64,000 nucleotides of DNA from NCBI RefSeq assembly GCF_900184935.1, contig NZ_FXYE01000002.1, forward strand, positions 186,001 to 250,000, read 5' to 3'. The DNA comes from Actibacterium lipolyticum (GTDB taxonomy: Bacteria; Pseudomonadota; Alphaproteobacteria; Rhodobacterales; Rhodobacteraceae). How positions within the stretch are numbered: the first letter of the stretch is position 1; every line of letters starts with the position of its first letter. Positions 8,093 to 17,242 of this stretch are shown in pieces. The notes under the pieces are model-generated. The model was not told the origin of the DNA, did no database searches, and saw only the letters and a program-made list of their open reading frames with translations. The translations under genes and the position numbers were made by a program.

Positions 8093-10006
8093 TCAAACCG
8101 CTGACTCATCCTCGGCAAGTCGGGGTTTGCGTAGTAAAAGCCCAATGGCCAAAGCCACGGCCAATGCAGCGGCCGGAACGTGGAACGCCTGCGCAAAGGG
8201 CAAGAACCCCATGGGTAAGGCAAACAGCCCCAACAATGTGAACATTGCGCGCAGCACCGGGTTCAAAACGCGGCCCCAAAAGCCCACGATCCCCACCGTC
8301 ACCGCACAGACGCCAATCGTTGAAAGCACGCCAACGGTGGCAATTTCCGCCGCTGTTCCGTTCAGCAGCAACGCAGGCGATGCCACGAACACAAACGGAA
8401 TGATGAAAGCCGCCCAGCCAATGCGCATGGCCGCGATGCCGGTGCCCAAAGGGTCGGCCTTGGTGATGGTCGCCGCCGCGAAGGCCGCCAGTGCAACAGG
8501 CGGCGTGATCATCGACATCATTCCGAAATAGAGGATGAAAAGATGCGCCGCGATTGGGTCGATCCCAGCCTGCACCAGTGATGGCGCGACCAGTGCCGCC
8601 AGCAACACATAGACCCCCGATGTGGGCATCCCCATGCCAAGGATGATGCAGATGGCAGCCGAAATCATAAGCAGCAAGATCACGTTCGAACCCACCGCAT
8701 CGACCAACACCAACGTCAGGGCGAAGCCAAGGCCGGTGATATTCAGCACGCCGATCACAAAACCCGCCGCTGCGACCACATGGATCAGGTCAACCATCGA
8801 CGTGCCCGTGTCTACGAACACCTTGCCCAGTGTCTTCATGTCCAACCGCTGCCCGCGATACCCACGCAGAAAGCCGACGAACACAATCGCGACCGACGCC
8901 AACAGCGCGGAATCTTCGGGGTCCATCCGCCACCAGAACAGGCCCGCCAACAGCACGCCAAACGGCAGGATAAAATGCCAACCCGCGGCAATCACCTGAC
9001 GAACGCTCAGTACGTCCTGTTCGGTGCTGGTGATCTGATCACGCCCGGCGATCAGGTCGACCTGCATAAAGACGCTTAGATAATACAGCGCCGCCGGCAG
9101 CAGCGCGGCCGAGGCGACCGTCATATAGGACACGTCCAAAAACTCGGCCATCAGGAACGCGGCTGCGCCCATGATCGGTGGCGTCAACTGCCCCCCGGTG
9201 GAGGCGACGGCCTCAATCGCGCCAGAGTCTTTTCGCGAATACCCGCCACGCTGCATCAGCGGGATGGTCACAACGCCGGTGGTCACAACATTCGACACCG
9301 CACTGCCCGAGATGGACCCGAACAACGCCGAAGCCACCACCGAAATCTTGGCGCTTCCGCCACGCGCGCGGCCCGTTGCCGCCATCGCCAAATCGGTAAA
9401 GAACGCCCCGCCCCCGGCTGCGAACAGCAATTGGCCGAAGAAAACGAACAGCAACACGATGATCGTGCCAACCGCCAAGGGCGTGGAAAACACCGCGCTG
9501 GGGTCAAAGCCGACGTATTGAACCAGCCGCTCTGGGCTAAGCTCTTTGCCGATCAGACGCCCGGGAATTTTGTCCGCGAACAGCGCATAGACCAAAAACG
9601 CACCAACGATCCCGAACAGCATCAAACCCGCGCGGCGGCGTATACCCTCCATCACCGTCAGGGTGACGACGGCCCCAACCAAGGTGATCTGCCACGGACG
9701 GTAAGCTTGTTCTTTCAACAGCCACGGGAAATCCCATGCGGTGTACATCAGCACGACAAAAGCCGTCAGCGCGATCACCCCATCAAGCCAGCCGATGCGC
9801 GCCTTCTGCTGCCCGTCAAAGCCATAGCGCAAATAAGCAATGGTCAGCGCCAGCCCAAGCTGGAACGCCATATATTGCTGGGTCATGATCGCAAAACCCA
9901 GGCGTGTCGGTGCTTCGACGTTCCACAGGATACAGACCACGCACATGCAACTTGCCAGTGCTGCGATCATCCAATCGTTTGCGTTTCTCCCCCCTTGCGT
10001 GCTCAT
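8093..10006 (-). CDS. TRAP transporter fused permease (TAXI type, DctQ-DctM)
   Basis: A 637-residue membrane protein with about 16 or more hydrophobic segments. The DctM-like core contains FGSISGSAVSNVVTTGVVTIP and GGQLTPPIMGAAAFLMAEFL near residues 240-290, and GMGMPTSGVYVLLAALVAPSL and PPVALAAFAAATI in the second half. The N-terminal helices replace the separate small DctQ subunit, as usual for TAXI systems. ATG at 10006 overlaps the TGA of ligI (ATGA), so translation is probably coupled. It works with the solute-binding protein at 7080. Confidence 0.93.
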   Translation of the reverse strand: MSTQGGRNANDWMIAALASCMCVVCILWNVEAPTRLGFAIMTQQYMAFQLGLALTIAYLRYGFDGQQKARIGWLDGVIALTAFVVLMYTAWDFPWLLKEQAYRPWQITLVGAVVTLTVMEGIRRRAGLMLFGIVGAFLVYALFADKIPGRLIGKELSPERLVQYVGFDPSAVFSTPLAVGTIIVLLFVFFGQLLFAAGGGAFFTDLAMAATGRARGGSAKISVVASALFGSISGSAVSNVVTTGVVTIPLMQRGGYSRKDSGAIEAVASTGGQLTPPIMGAAAFLMAEFLDVSYMTVASAALLPAALYYLSVFMQVDLIAGRDQITSTEQDVLSVRQVIAAGWHFILPFGVLLAGLFWWRMDPEDSALLASVAIVFVGFLRGYRGQRLDMKTLGKVFVDTGTSMVDLIHVVAAAGFVIGVLNITGLGFALTLVLVDAVGSNVILLLMISAAICIILGMGMPTSGVYVLLAALVAPSLVQAGIDPIAAHLFILYFGMMSMITPPVALAAFAAATITKADPLGTGIAAMRIGWAAFIIPFVFVASPALLLNGTAAEIATVGVLSTIGVCAVTVGIVGFWGRVLNPVLRAMFTLLGLFALPMGFLPFAQAFHVPAAALAVALAIGLLLRKPRLAEDESAV

Positions 10007-10887
10007 TTCACCGGTTCCTCTGGCCAGTAAAGCCGCATCGGGTTGTCAACCAGCAGCGCCCGCTGCAACGCTTCGGTTGGGGCAACTCGGGGGATGGTGT
10101 CCACCAGCTCTCCGTCGTCGGGCATGTGCGATTTCATATTCGGGTGCGGCCAATCGGTGCCCCACAGCACCCGATCAGGAAAGCGTTCGACCAAGGTGCG
10201 GGCGAAAGGCACCACATCGTCATAGGGCGGACCCGCGACCGTTAGCCGTTCAGGGCATGACACTTTCACCCAAATGTTTGGATTGTCGGCCATGAAGGAC
10301 TGGAACAGTTTGAACCCTTCGCTTTGAACACCGGCAGTAACATCCGGGCGGCCCATATGGTCCACCACGATCACGCCCGGCAGTTCCGACAGAAACGGGA
10401 TCAGGTCCGGCAGGTCGGGGGCCTCAAAATACACAACGATGTGCCAACCCAACGCGTTGACGCGCGCGGCGATGGCTTTGAACACGTCGCGCGGGGTGTC
10501 ATCGACCAAACGTTTGACGAAGTTAAACCGAACGCCGCGAACACCGGCAGCATCCAGCGCACGAAGCTCTGCGTCGGTCACATCCGCGTTCACAACGGCC
10601 ACGCCGCGCGCCAACCCATCAGCCGCGTCCAGCGCATCAACAAGCGCTGCGTTGTCGGCACCGTGGCAGGTTGCCTGAACGATAACATTGCGCAACAGGC
10701 CCAGATGGTCGCGCAGCGCAAACAGCTTTTCCTTGGAGGCATCGACAGGCGTGTATTTCCGTTCAGGTGCGAATGGGAATTGCGCCGCTGGCCCAAAAAC
10801 ATGGCAATGCGCATCCACCGCCCCCGCCGGAGCGGAAAAGCGTGGTTTGCGCGGGGACGCATGAAACGGCATGTAGTCCTTCGTCAT
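10003..10887 (-). CDS. ligI: 2-pyrone-4,6-dicarboxylate hydrolase-like amidohydrolase
   Basis: A 294-residue amidohydrolase (TIM barrel). In the protocatechuate/syringate 4,5-cleavage pathway LigI opens 2-pyrone-4,6-dicarboxylate (PDC) to 4-oxalomesaconate. Supporting motifs are VDAHCHVFGP (residues ~24-33, the His-x-His of strand 1), VQATCHGADN, VRGVRFNFVKRL, VVDHMGRPD and LWGTDWPHPN with the catalytic Asp. The flanking galD, galC and galB homologues act on the product, which makes the assignment strong. The stop overlaps the permease start by ATGA, and the start overlaps the end of galD. Confidence 0.9.
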   Translation of the reverse strand: MTKDYMPFHASPRKPRFSAPAGAVDAHCHVFGPAAQFPFAPERKYTPVDASKEKLFALRDHLGLLRNVIVQATCHGADNAALVDALDAADGLARGVAVVNADVTDAELRALDAAGVRGVRFNFVKRLVDDTPRDVFKAIAARVNALGWHIVVYFEAPDLPDLIPFLSELPGVIVVDHMGRPDVTAGVQSEGFKLFQSFMADNPNIWVKVSCPERLTVAGPPYDDVVPFARTLVERFPDRVLWGTDWPHPNMKSHMPDDGELVDTIPRVAPTEALQRALLVDNPMRLYWPEEPVK

Positions 10888-11963
10888 TCGGTTTGATCCT
10901 CCACCGGGGTCGGGAAAACGACCCCATCAAATATCTTGCGCGCGGTGCGCAGCACTTCGGCGCGTACGACGGTGCCCGCGGCATCGATTTGGCCAACAAC
11001 CGTCATTTCGCCGGTTGGATGTTCTATCGACATCTGCTTGACTGGCCCGTCGGGAACCACGGCCACATCGGCCCCCACCGCACCGGGCGTCAGGCATGCC
11101 GTGGCAACGCTGACCGCGCCCAGAACCCCGATTGTTTTGTGACAGCGATGCGGAATGAAGGTTCGGGTTGAAATCGCCCCGCCCTGCTCTGCTGTGCTGA
11201 TCATCGTCATTTTGGGAACCGATTTTTCGGTAACATCCCCTAGGTTCATCAATTGGCCGGCCTTCAGCCTGATCTCCTCTAACCGCTGGCGCAAAGCTTC
11301 GTTCGCCTCAAGCTGAGCCGGGGTTTCACGGCCCGTTATCCCCATGTCTTCGGCCCGAAGGATCACGCAAGGCATTCCGTTGTCGATCATCGTGACGCTC
11401 ACGCCATCGATCATGTCGCTGGCATTGCCCGTTGGCAAAAGCGCGCCACAAGATGACCCCGCAGTATCGCGAAATTCGATCGGAACCGGCGCGGCTGGCC
11501 CCGGCACGCCATCAATCCGCGCCGCACCGCGATACTTGACCACGCCGCCCGGCGTCTGAACGCGGGCGACAGCCGTTTGGCCGGTGTTTTCCATATAGAT
11601 GGTCACTGGCGTTTCCCCATCCTGCGCCGCAACCAACCCGCGTTCGATGGCAAACGGCCCCACCCCGGCCAGAATATTCCCGCAGTTCTGAGCATCCGTG
11701 ACAATCGGTTGATCAACGAAAACCTGCAGGAACAGGTAATCGACATCCACGCCCGCGCGTTCGGATTTCTTGACCACCGCCACCTTCGAGGTCAGCGGGT
11801 CCGCCCCGCCCATCCCATCAATCTGGCGCGGATCAGGCGACCCCATCGCCCCCAGCAACGCCGCATCGCGCGCCGCCCTGTACCGTGGCAAGTCAGAGGC
11901 CAGGAAATACCCGCCCTTTGACGTGCCACCACGCATCCACATTGCCCGAATGCCGTCAGACAT
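10884..11963 (-). CDS. galD: 4-oxalomesaconate tautomerase, PrpF family
   Basis: A 359-residue member of the PrpF/AcnD-accessory isomerase family. GalD interconverts keto and enol tautomers of 4-oxalomesaconate in gallate and protocatechuate 4,5-cleavage. Visible family blocks are [19 protein letters not shown] near the N-terminus, [31 protein letters not shown] with the catalytic Cys, and [11 protein letters not shown] near the C-terminus. Between ligI (4-bp overlap) and galC (8-bp overlap). Methylaconitate isomerase PrpF is the alternative, but no propionate genes are nearby. Confidence 0.88.
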   Translation of the reverse strand: MSDGIRAMWMRGGTSKGGYFLASDLPRYRAARDAALLGAMGSPDPRQIDGMGGADPLTSKVAVVKKSERAGVDVDYLFLQVFVDQPIVTDAQNCGNILAGVGPFAIERGLVAAQDGETPVTIYMENTGQTAVARVQTPGGVVKYRGAARIDGVPGPAAPVPIEFRDTAGSSCGALLPTGNASDMIDGVSVTMIDNGMPCVILRAEDMGITGRETPAQLEANEALRQRLEEIRLKAGQLMNLGDVTEKSVPKMTMISTAEQGGAISTRTFIPHRCHKTIGVLGAVSVATACLTPGAVGADVAVVPDGPVKQMSIEHPTGEMTVVGQIDAAGTVVRAEVLRTARKIFDGVVFPTPVEDQTE

Positions 11964-12627
11964 ATTTCAGGCCCTTTTCGGCCAGACGGGGGCGCATGTC
12001 ATAGATGTCCAAGCCCAACTCGCCTGCGGCCAGACGCTCTCGTTTCGCGTCTTCGGCCGCCAGCCGTTTTTCCGCGCCCGCCAACGCTTGCGCGGCCGTT
12101 TCACGCGGCACCACGCAGACGCCATCGTCATCGGCCACGATCACATCACCGGGGTTCACAGACGCCCCACCGCAAACGATCGGCACATTGACCGAGCCAA
12201 GCGTTTCCTTAACCGTCCCCTGCGCCGAAATGGCCGACGACCAGACGGCAAAGCCCATCTCTTTCAAATCCCGGATATCGCGCACACCTGCATCGATGAT
12301 CAGTGCATTACAGCCCCGCGCCATTGCCGAGGTCGCCAGCAGATCCCCGAAATACCCCATGTCGCAGGGCGCTGTCGGGGCAAGGACCATGATATCCCCT
12401 TCCTGCAACTGCTCAATCGCGACGTGGATCATCCAGTTATCCCCCGGCGCCGCCGAAATCGTCACCGCCGATCCGGCCATCTGCGCACCCGACCAAATCG
12501 GACGCATGTTGGACCGCATCAGCCCCGTGCGCCCCTGTGCTTCGTGCACGGTGGCAACACCAGCAGCCCCAAGCCCGGCGATCACATCACGATCAGCCCG
12601 TTCAATATTCTGTACAACGACGCCCAT
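11956..12627 (-). CDS. ligK: 4-carboxy-4-hydroxy-2-oxoadipate aldolase / oxaloacetate decarboxylase
   Basis: A 223-residue class II pyruvate aldolase of the RraA-like fold (also called GalC). It splits 4-carboxy-4-hydroxy-2-oxoadipate into pyruvate and oxaloacetate, the last step of the pathway. Conserved features: [40 protein letters not shown] with the catalytic Asp/Arg pair, and [18 protein letters not shown]. The start is ATG 12627 (AAGGA upstream); the frame continues to 12678 but that part is inside the dioxygenase gene. One base separates it from the preceding stop. Confidence 0.92.
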   Translation of the reverse strand: MGVVVQNIERADRDVIAGLGAAGVATVHEAQGRTGLMRSNMRPIWSGAQMAGSAVTISAAPGDNWMIHVAIEQLQEGDIMVLAPTAPCDMGYFGDLLATSAMARGCNALIIDAGVRDIRDLKEMGFAVWSSAISAQGTVKETLGSVNVPIVCGGASVNPGDVIVADDDGVCVVPRETAAQALAGAEKRLAAEDAKRERLAAGELGLDIYDMRPRLAEKGLKYV

Positions 12628-12628
12628 C

Positions 12629-13570
12629 TTAGTGATCCTTTGCGGCTGGAGGCGTTCCGTGCGTGTGGAAGCTTTCAATCGTCTTCAGGCCCCACGCTTG
12701 GCCCTTTTTGCGTTCTTCTTCGGTCCAAACGATGGGTTCCCAATCGGGATCAAGGATCAACCGCGCGCCGGAATTGGCCAATTCAACCCGATTTCCCGCA
12801 GGTTCCCAGACGTATAAAAAGAACGTGCCTTGAACGGCGTGTTTATGCGGGCCCGTTTCGATATGTACCCCGTTTTCAAGGAAGATATCGGCGGCGCGCA
12901 GAATGTCTTCGCGCTGATCCGTGGCATAGGTCACGTGGTGGAACCGCGCGGGCACCCCGGTGTGATCGTTGGTGCAGGCAAGGTCATAGGTTTTGTTGTT
13001 CACCGTGAACCAGCACCCGGCCAACGTGCCGTCGCTTAGCACAATCTTTTCCGTCACCTTGGACCCAAGCGCGGCGGTCATGAATGCCTCAATCGCTTCG
13101 ACATCCGGGGCCAGAAGGTTCAAATGATCGATCCGGCGTGGCGCTGCGCCCGTGAACTTTGACGCGGTGTTTTTCAGCGCCGGTTCATCGCCCTGCGTAG
13201 GCGCGTATCGTTTCGTATCGTAATAGATTTCAAACAGATGCCCGGCTGGCGACCGAAACTGATATGCCCGTCCGTGGCCAAGGTCACCTTCAACCCAGCC
13301 CACGCCACAGCCCATTTCCACAATCGCAGCAACGCGGCGCAACAGCGCCTCTTCCGATGTCGCGCGATACCCGATGTGGCCGATGCCCGTCGCGTCAGAT
13401 GCCGTCAATTTCAGCGTGTGGAATTCGTAATCGTCCCACGCCCGAAGGTATGCAGACGCGCCATCGCGCCCGGCCTCTTTCAACCCATAAACACGTGTGA
13501 AGAAGTCCAGGCTTTCGTCGAACTTATCGGTCAGCAGCTCTACATGGCCAAGATGCGCGATGTCCGACAT
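12629..13570 (-). CDS. VOC-superfamily extradiol ring-cleavage dioxygenase (catechol 2,3-dioxygenase-like)
   Basis: A 313-residue two-module vicinal oxygen chelate protein like XylE. The probable Fe(II) ligands are His149 (RIDHLNLL), His211 or His212 ([10 protein letters not shown]) and Glu264 (NRVELAN), with Tyr253 ([10 protein letters not shown]) near the XylE active-site tyrosine; length and spacing fit the 307-residue XylE type. It sits between galB and ligK and is the only ring-cleaving oxygenase in the operon, where LigAB-superfamily enzymes (LigAB, GalA, DesZ) are usual. ATG 13570 overlaps the galB stop (TGATG). The substrate, perhaps a protocatechuate- or gallate-like catechol, is inferred. 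Confidence 0.85.
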   Translation of the reverse strand: MSDIAHLGHVELLTDKFDESLDFFTRVYGLKEAGRDGASAYLRAWDDYEFHTLKLTASDATGIGHIGYRATSEEALLRRVAAIVEMGCGVGWVEGDLGHGRAYQFRSPAGHLFEIYYDTKRYAPTQGDEPALKNTASKFTGAAPRRIDHLNLLAPDVEAIEAFMTAALGSKVTEKIVLSDGTLAGCWFTVNNKTYDLACTNDHTGVPARFHHVTYATDQREDILRAADIFLENGVHIETGPHKHAVQGTFFLYVWEPAGNRVELANSGARLILDPDWEPIVWTEEERKKGQAWGLKTIESFHTHGTPPAAKDH

Positions 13571-14301
13571 CACAGCTCATCCACGGTGCGTGGGAAGATA
13601 GATTGGAACCCTTCGGCGTATTCCGCCTTGCGCCCACCTGCCTGCCCGCCCGAGTTGCGGCGGAAGTGATTGGCACGGTTTTCAGCGACCCGAGTATAAT
13701 AATCCCACAGATGCTCTTGCCCCTGCATGCATTCAATCGCGGCGCGCTTTTTGTCCCAGACCGGGGTGATGTCCAAGAATGTATCGGGCTTCCAGCCCAT
13801 CTGCTCGGTCTGATGGGGTTCGAACAGGTAAAGCTGCGGCGCGCCCAGAACCTTTTCGCCCGGGTTGTGGCCCCAACCCTGCGCCACCATCCGGCATTCC
13901 AACGCAACCTGCGTGGCGTACATGTGGTCGGTGTTGTAAGGGTCATAGGTCGAATGGCTAAGCATGAAAGACGGCTGAACAGCGCGGATCACATCGACCA
14001 ATTTGAACTTGGCCTCGCGGTCCATTTCCAACGGGTAATCGCCAAGGTCGAAGAACTTTATATCGTGCACATCCAATGCCTTAGCGGCATTTTCAGCCTC
14101 TACCTGACGGGCTGATTTGACGGCTTCAAGGGTCATGCCCTCTTGCTTCCACAGCTTGGCGCTTTCGCCGCGTTCTCCGTAGGACAGGCACACAACGGTC
14201 ACATCGTATCCCATGCTTGCATGCAGCGCGATCGCACCGCCGCAGCGCCACACAAAATCCGCCGAATGCGCAGAAATAACCAGCGCGCTCTTGTTACTCA
14301 T
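13570..14301 (-). CDS. galB: 4-oxalomesaconate hydratase, PIG-L/LmbE family
   Basis: A 243-residue zinc protein of the LmbE/PIG-L deacetylase fold. GalB of Pseudomonas putida hydrates 4-oxalomesaconate to 4-carboxy-4-hydroxy-2-oxoadipate and belongs to this fold rather than to the LigJ amidohydrolases. The N-terminal motif reads AHSADFVWRCGGAIA (residues 11-25), in place of the AHPDDE of sugar deacetylases; CLSYGERGES and the HSTYDPYNTDHMYATQ segment supply further probable metal ligands. It is the first gene of the operon; ATG 14301 follows GAGGATTTCTGAG. Confidence 0.88.
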   Translation of the reverse strand: MSNKSALVISAHSADFVWRCGGAIALHASMGYDVTVVCLSYGERGESAKLWKQEGMTLEAVKSARQVEAENAAKALDVHDIKFFDLGDYPLEMDREAKFKLVDVIRAVQPSFMLSHSTYDPYNTDHMYATQVALECRMVAQGWGHNPGEKVLGAPQLYLFEPHQTEQMGWKPDTFLDITPVWDKKRAAIECMQGQEHLWDYYTRVAENRANHFRRNSGGQAGGRKAEYAEGFQSIFPRTVDEL

Positions 14302-14372
14302 CTCAGAAATCCTCCGAATATCGTTGCGGCAGAGTTTCGCGGTTCAGCGCAGATTCATCCAATTTAAAGAGG

Positions 14373-14405
14373 GCGCGATATTATAAGTTTTTGCTATATC
14401 CGCGC
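14373..14405. promoter_or_regulatory. imperfect inverted repeat in the galB / acyl-ligase divergent gap
   Basis: GCGCGATAT (14373-14381) and ATATCCGCGC (14396-14405) are reverse complements except for one bulged C, flanking an AT-rich segment with TTATAA. It lies between two divergent transcription units and could be an operator; no cognate regulator gene is adjacent. Confidence 0.3.
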
Positions 14406-14519
14406 GAACCCTGTCCCAGTTACGCCCGACAAATAGCTGCGCGACTGCGATTGGCTTAGCGACAACATACACGTAAACATCACGGTAACGGTGCCCTTTA
14501 CCCCAACACAGGAAACGAC

Positions 14520-15698
14520 GTGGCAAACGGCTTAACCTTCAAATGGCACGACGACGCACAGGTTTTTGTGCGCGATCAGCCGGTCGATCCGAACACGTCA
14601 GCACCAATTGGCACGCTTTTGGCGGCTATCCGCGATGGGTTAGAGTTCAGGGTCGCGCCCGATGCGATCACCGCCCTGCCCACGCAAGGATCAGGCGCGT
14701 ATTTTGAGTGTATGACATCGGGAACCACGGGCAATCCCAAGGCAATCCGCCGCAGCCACGCCTCTTGGATCCATAGTTTTGAGGCCAACAGGGCACGGTT
14801 TGCCCTATCATCCACCGACAGCTACGCCGTGTTCGGCCAGTTGGCACATTCGCTGGCGCTTTATGCCGTGTTAGAGGCCGCGCATATCGGCGCAAACATC
14901 CATCTGCTTGCCGATATGCGCCCCGACCGTCAGGCACAATCGCTGGGCCGTAATGCGGTCAGCGTTCTTTATGCCACGCCAACCCAACTGCGCGCCTTAT
15001 GCGGGTCAGAGCCCCTGCCCGCAGTCCGGCATATCCTGTGCGGCGGTGGCCAGCTTGCCCCCCAGATGCGCCCCCAGATTAAGGCCCTGTGCCCCAACGC
15101 CACGCTTAGTGAGTTCTATGGCGCCTCTGAAACCAGTTTCATCACCATGTCGGATTCAGACACCCCAGCCGGGTCCGTTGGCCAAGCCTATGACAGTGTT
15201 GAGCTGTCCATCAGGGACACGGACCAGACCAGCGGCGTAGGCGAGGTTTGGGTCAAAAGCCCCTATCTGTTCGACAGCTACGCAATTGGCGACAGCGCCG
15301 AAACCCGATCGCAGGATGGCTTTGTCACGGTGGGCGAACTGGGTGCTTTGGATAAGGCCGGCAACCTATTCCTGAAGGGGCGCAAAAGCCGGATGGTTAC
15401 GATAGCAGATCAAAACGTCTTTCTGGACGAGGTTGAGGCCCTGTTGCTAAGCGACCCGGGCGTGACCCATTGCGCGGTCCTTCCACGTCCGGATGAAATA
15501 CGCGGAAGCGTTCTGTGGGCTGTCATCGGTGGCCCGCCGGATGACGTTCTGAAAAACCGGCTGACCGCGCTGTGCCGTCAAAACCTTGGTACGTTAACCG
15601 CCCCACGCAAGATATTGTTTATGAATGACTTACCAGCTCTTCCGGCAGGAAAACCTGACATCGTGAAGATCGCCAAATGGCTGGAGGCGCAAGAATGA
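14520..15698 (+). CDS. short AMP-binding (acyl-CoA ligase-like) enzyme
   Basis: A 392-residue ANL-superfamily adenylating enzyme. Motifs: phosphate loop TSGTTGNPK (residues 66-74), FYGASE near 200, the hinge region KGRKSRMVTI..NVFLDEVEA near 300, and a C-terminal AGKPDIVKI with Lys378 at the A10 position. It is about 110-150 residues shorter than typical acyl-CoA ligases because the N-terminal subdomain is nearly absent, although the catalytic motifs are intact. GTG at 14520 follows CAGGAAACGAC. It is translationally coupled (ATGA) to a thiolase-like gene, suggesting activation of an acid for a condensation or cleavage step; the substrate is unknown. Confidence 0.85.
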   Translation: MANGLTFKWHDDAQVFVRDQPVDPNTSAPIGTLLAAIRDGLEFRVAPDAITALPTQGSGAYFECMTSGTTGNPKAIRRSHASWIHSFEANRARFALSSTDSYAVFGQLAHSLALYAVLEAAHIGANIHLLADMRPDRQAQSLGRNAVSVLYATPTQLRALCGSEPLPAVRHILCGGGQLAPQMRPQIKALCPNATLSEFYGASETSFITMSDSDTPAGSVGQAYDSVELSIRDTDQTSGVGEVWVKSPYLFDSYAIGDSAETRSQDGFVTVGELGALDKAGNLFLKGRKSRMVTIADQNVFLDEVEALLLSDPGVTHCAVLPRPDEIRGSVLWAVIGGPPDDVLKNRLTALCRQNLGTLTAPRKILFMNDLPALPAGKPDIVKIAKWLEAQE

Positions 15699-16789
15699 CC
15701 CGGTCCTTCATTGTCGCCGCGCACCGTTCAGCGGTTGCGCCACGGGGCGGTGCCTTGGCGCACCTGGACATCCACGACCTAGCCGCCCCCGTCGTGCAGG
15801 CCTGCCTTAAGACCGCAGGAATTGCAGCCCAAGACGTGGACGAATTGATCGCCGGAAACGCACTTGGTGCGGGCGGTAACCCGGCGCGGTTGGTGGCTCT
15901 GGCGTCGGGCTTGCCCGCCTCTGTCGCTGGGCTGTCGATTGACCGGCAATGTTGCAGCGGGCTTGATGCAATCAATCTGGCGGACGCGCTGATCAAATCT
16001 GGCCGTGCGCAGGTGGTGATTGCGGGCGGCGTCGAAAGCTATTCCCGCCGCCCCCTGCGGTCGCGTACCTTTGCCGATGGTCGCCCTGCCGAACCTTATG
16101 ATCGGCCGCCCTTTGCGCCGTGGCCCGATCAAGACCCCGACTTGGCCGAAGCCGCTGACATGTTGGGAATTCCCCGCGCCGCACAAGACAGCTGGGCCAT
16201 CGAAAGCCACCAAAAGGCAGCCCGTCAGACTGCTTCGGATGAGATCACGCCAATCGCCGGGCTGGCGCAGGATGCGTTCACACGCAACCTTACGCCAAAG
16301 CTTTGCGCCCGCGCGGCGCCGATCAGTGGCGATATCACATCCGCCAATACCTCGGTCGCGGCGGATGCGGCGGCGTTTTGTGTGGTGGTGTCGGCGCAGG
16401 TTGCCGACAGGCTGACCGCCCCCGCGCTGGAAATCATCCACGGCGTCACGGTTGGCGACCGCCCCGATTGCCCCGGCATAGCGCCCGTGGCGGCAATCAA
16501 AAAGCTGTTGGCAGAGACCGGGCTTACGCCCAACACCCTTTCCGTCGCCGAGGTGATGGAGGCATACGCCGCCCAAGCCATCGCCTGCGTCACCCAAGCC
16601 GGGCTTGACCCGGATATCGTCAATCCCGGCGGAGGATCGTTGGCGCGTGGCCATCCCATCGGGGCCTCTGGCGCAATCAACGCTGTGCGGTTGTTTCACG
16701 AACTGAAAACCCGGCGCGGATACGGGCTGGCCACCATCGCCGCCGCCGGAGGGCTGGGCACCGCCCTGTTGCTAAGGGCCTGTCACTAG
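15695..16789 (+). CDS. thiolase-family protein with altered active site
   Basis: A 364-residue thiolase-fold protein. The nucleophile is kept (DRQCCSG, Cys86) and so is the GHPIGASGA histidine (His320). The NEAFA motif instead reads MEAYA (residues 288-292, Met at the Asn position), and the C-terminal CxGGG-type segment reads TIAAAGGLG, with Ala349 where the second catalytic Cys of biosynthetic and degradative thiolases lies. Canonical thiolysis or Claisen condensation is therefore doubtful. The ATG overlaps the stop of the upstream acyl-ligase gene, so they probably act together. Confidence 0.85.
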   Translation: MTRSFIVAAHRSAVAPRGGALAHLDIHDLAAPVVQACLKTAGIAAQDVDELIAGNALGAGGNPARLVALASGLPASVAGLSIDRQCCSGLDAINLADALIKSGRAQVVIAGGVESYSRRPLRSRTFADGRPAEPYDRPPFAPWPDQDPDLAEAADMLGIPRAAQDSWAIESHQKAARQTASDEITPIAGLAQDAFTRNLTPKLCARAAPISGDITSANTSVAADAAAFCVVVSAQVADRLTAPALEIIHGVTVGDRPDCPGIAPVAAIKKLLAETGLTPNTLSVAEVMEAYAAQAIACVTQAGLDPDIVNPGGGSLARGHPIGASGAINAVRLFHELKTRRGYGLATIAAAGGLGTALLLRACH

Positions 16790-16876
16790 GTAAGCGGACA
16801 GAGACGGCCTTGGTCAGGTTTGCGCCAATGGCCGCTTCATCCTATAGTGTTCGCCAGTCTTACAGGTTTGCGTGCC

Positions 16877-17125
16877 ATGATCATTCCAAAACTGAAGCGG
16901 GTAAAAGTCTCATCGGAGCTGGAACTTCGGAACTGGCTCAACAAGAATTCCGAGCAACAGCAGGAAGTGATGATTGTCACCTGCAACAAGAAGTCACGTG
17001 ATAAACACATCAGCAGCGATCAGGTACGGGATGCTCTTAGTGAAAATGGCTGGACTGCTGGTCAAAGTTATACTCTCGACGGAAACCTTGTCGGGCATGT
17101 CGCCAGCCACACACGATTAAGCTAG
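16877..17125 (+). CDS. conserved small hypothetical protein
   Basis: An 82-residue protein without signal peptide or membrane segment (MIIPKLKRVKVSSELELRNW at the N-terminus; EQQQEVMIVTCNKKSRDKHIS; a glycine-containing C-terminus SYTLDGNLVGHVA). I do not recognise a named domain. The start at ATG 16877 gives a compact globular-looking protein; the in-frame stretch up to 16820 is not supported by a ribosome-binding site. It stands alone 87 bp after the thiolase gene. Confidence 0.65.
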   Translation: MIIPKLKRVKVSSELELRNWLNKNSEQQQEVMIVTCNKKSRDKHISSDQVRDALSENGWTAGQSYTLDGNLVGHVASHTRLS

Positions 17126-17165
17126 GCATCCCTGTGTCACTTAAGTCCTGCATGTATGCGGACAT

Positions 17166-17185
17166 TGCGGAGCCCCGCAGCATTT
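17166..17185 (+). terminator. weak hairpin followed by TTTT
   Basis: TGCGG-agcc-CCGCA (17166-17179) followed by GCATTTT, 40 bp after the stop of the small hypothetical gene. The stem is only 5 bp, so this is a tentative terminator. Confidence 0.3.
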
Positions 17186-17242
17186 TGCGCTTTGGGCTTA
17201 AAGCCGACAACCTCATCAAGCAGAGAACCCAGCTTCCTAAAG

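Noticed and set aside
11770-13008. 412-codon plus-strand frame
   Set aside because: Antisense to galD, ligK and the dioxygenase gene; Arg/Pro/His-rich composition typical of a shadow frame.
15779-16699. 306-codon minus-strand frame
   Set aside because: Antisense to the thiolase-like gene, which has clear family motifs on the plus strand.
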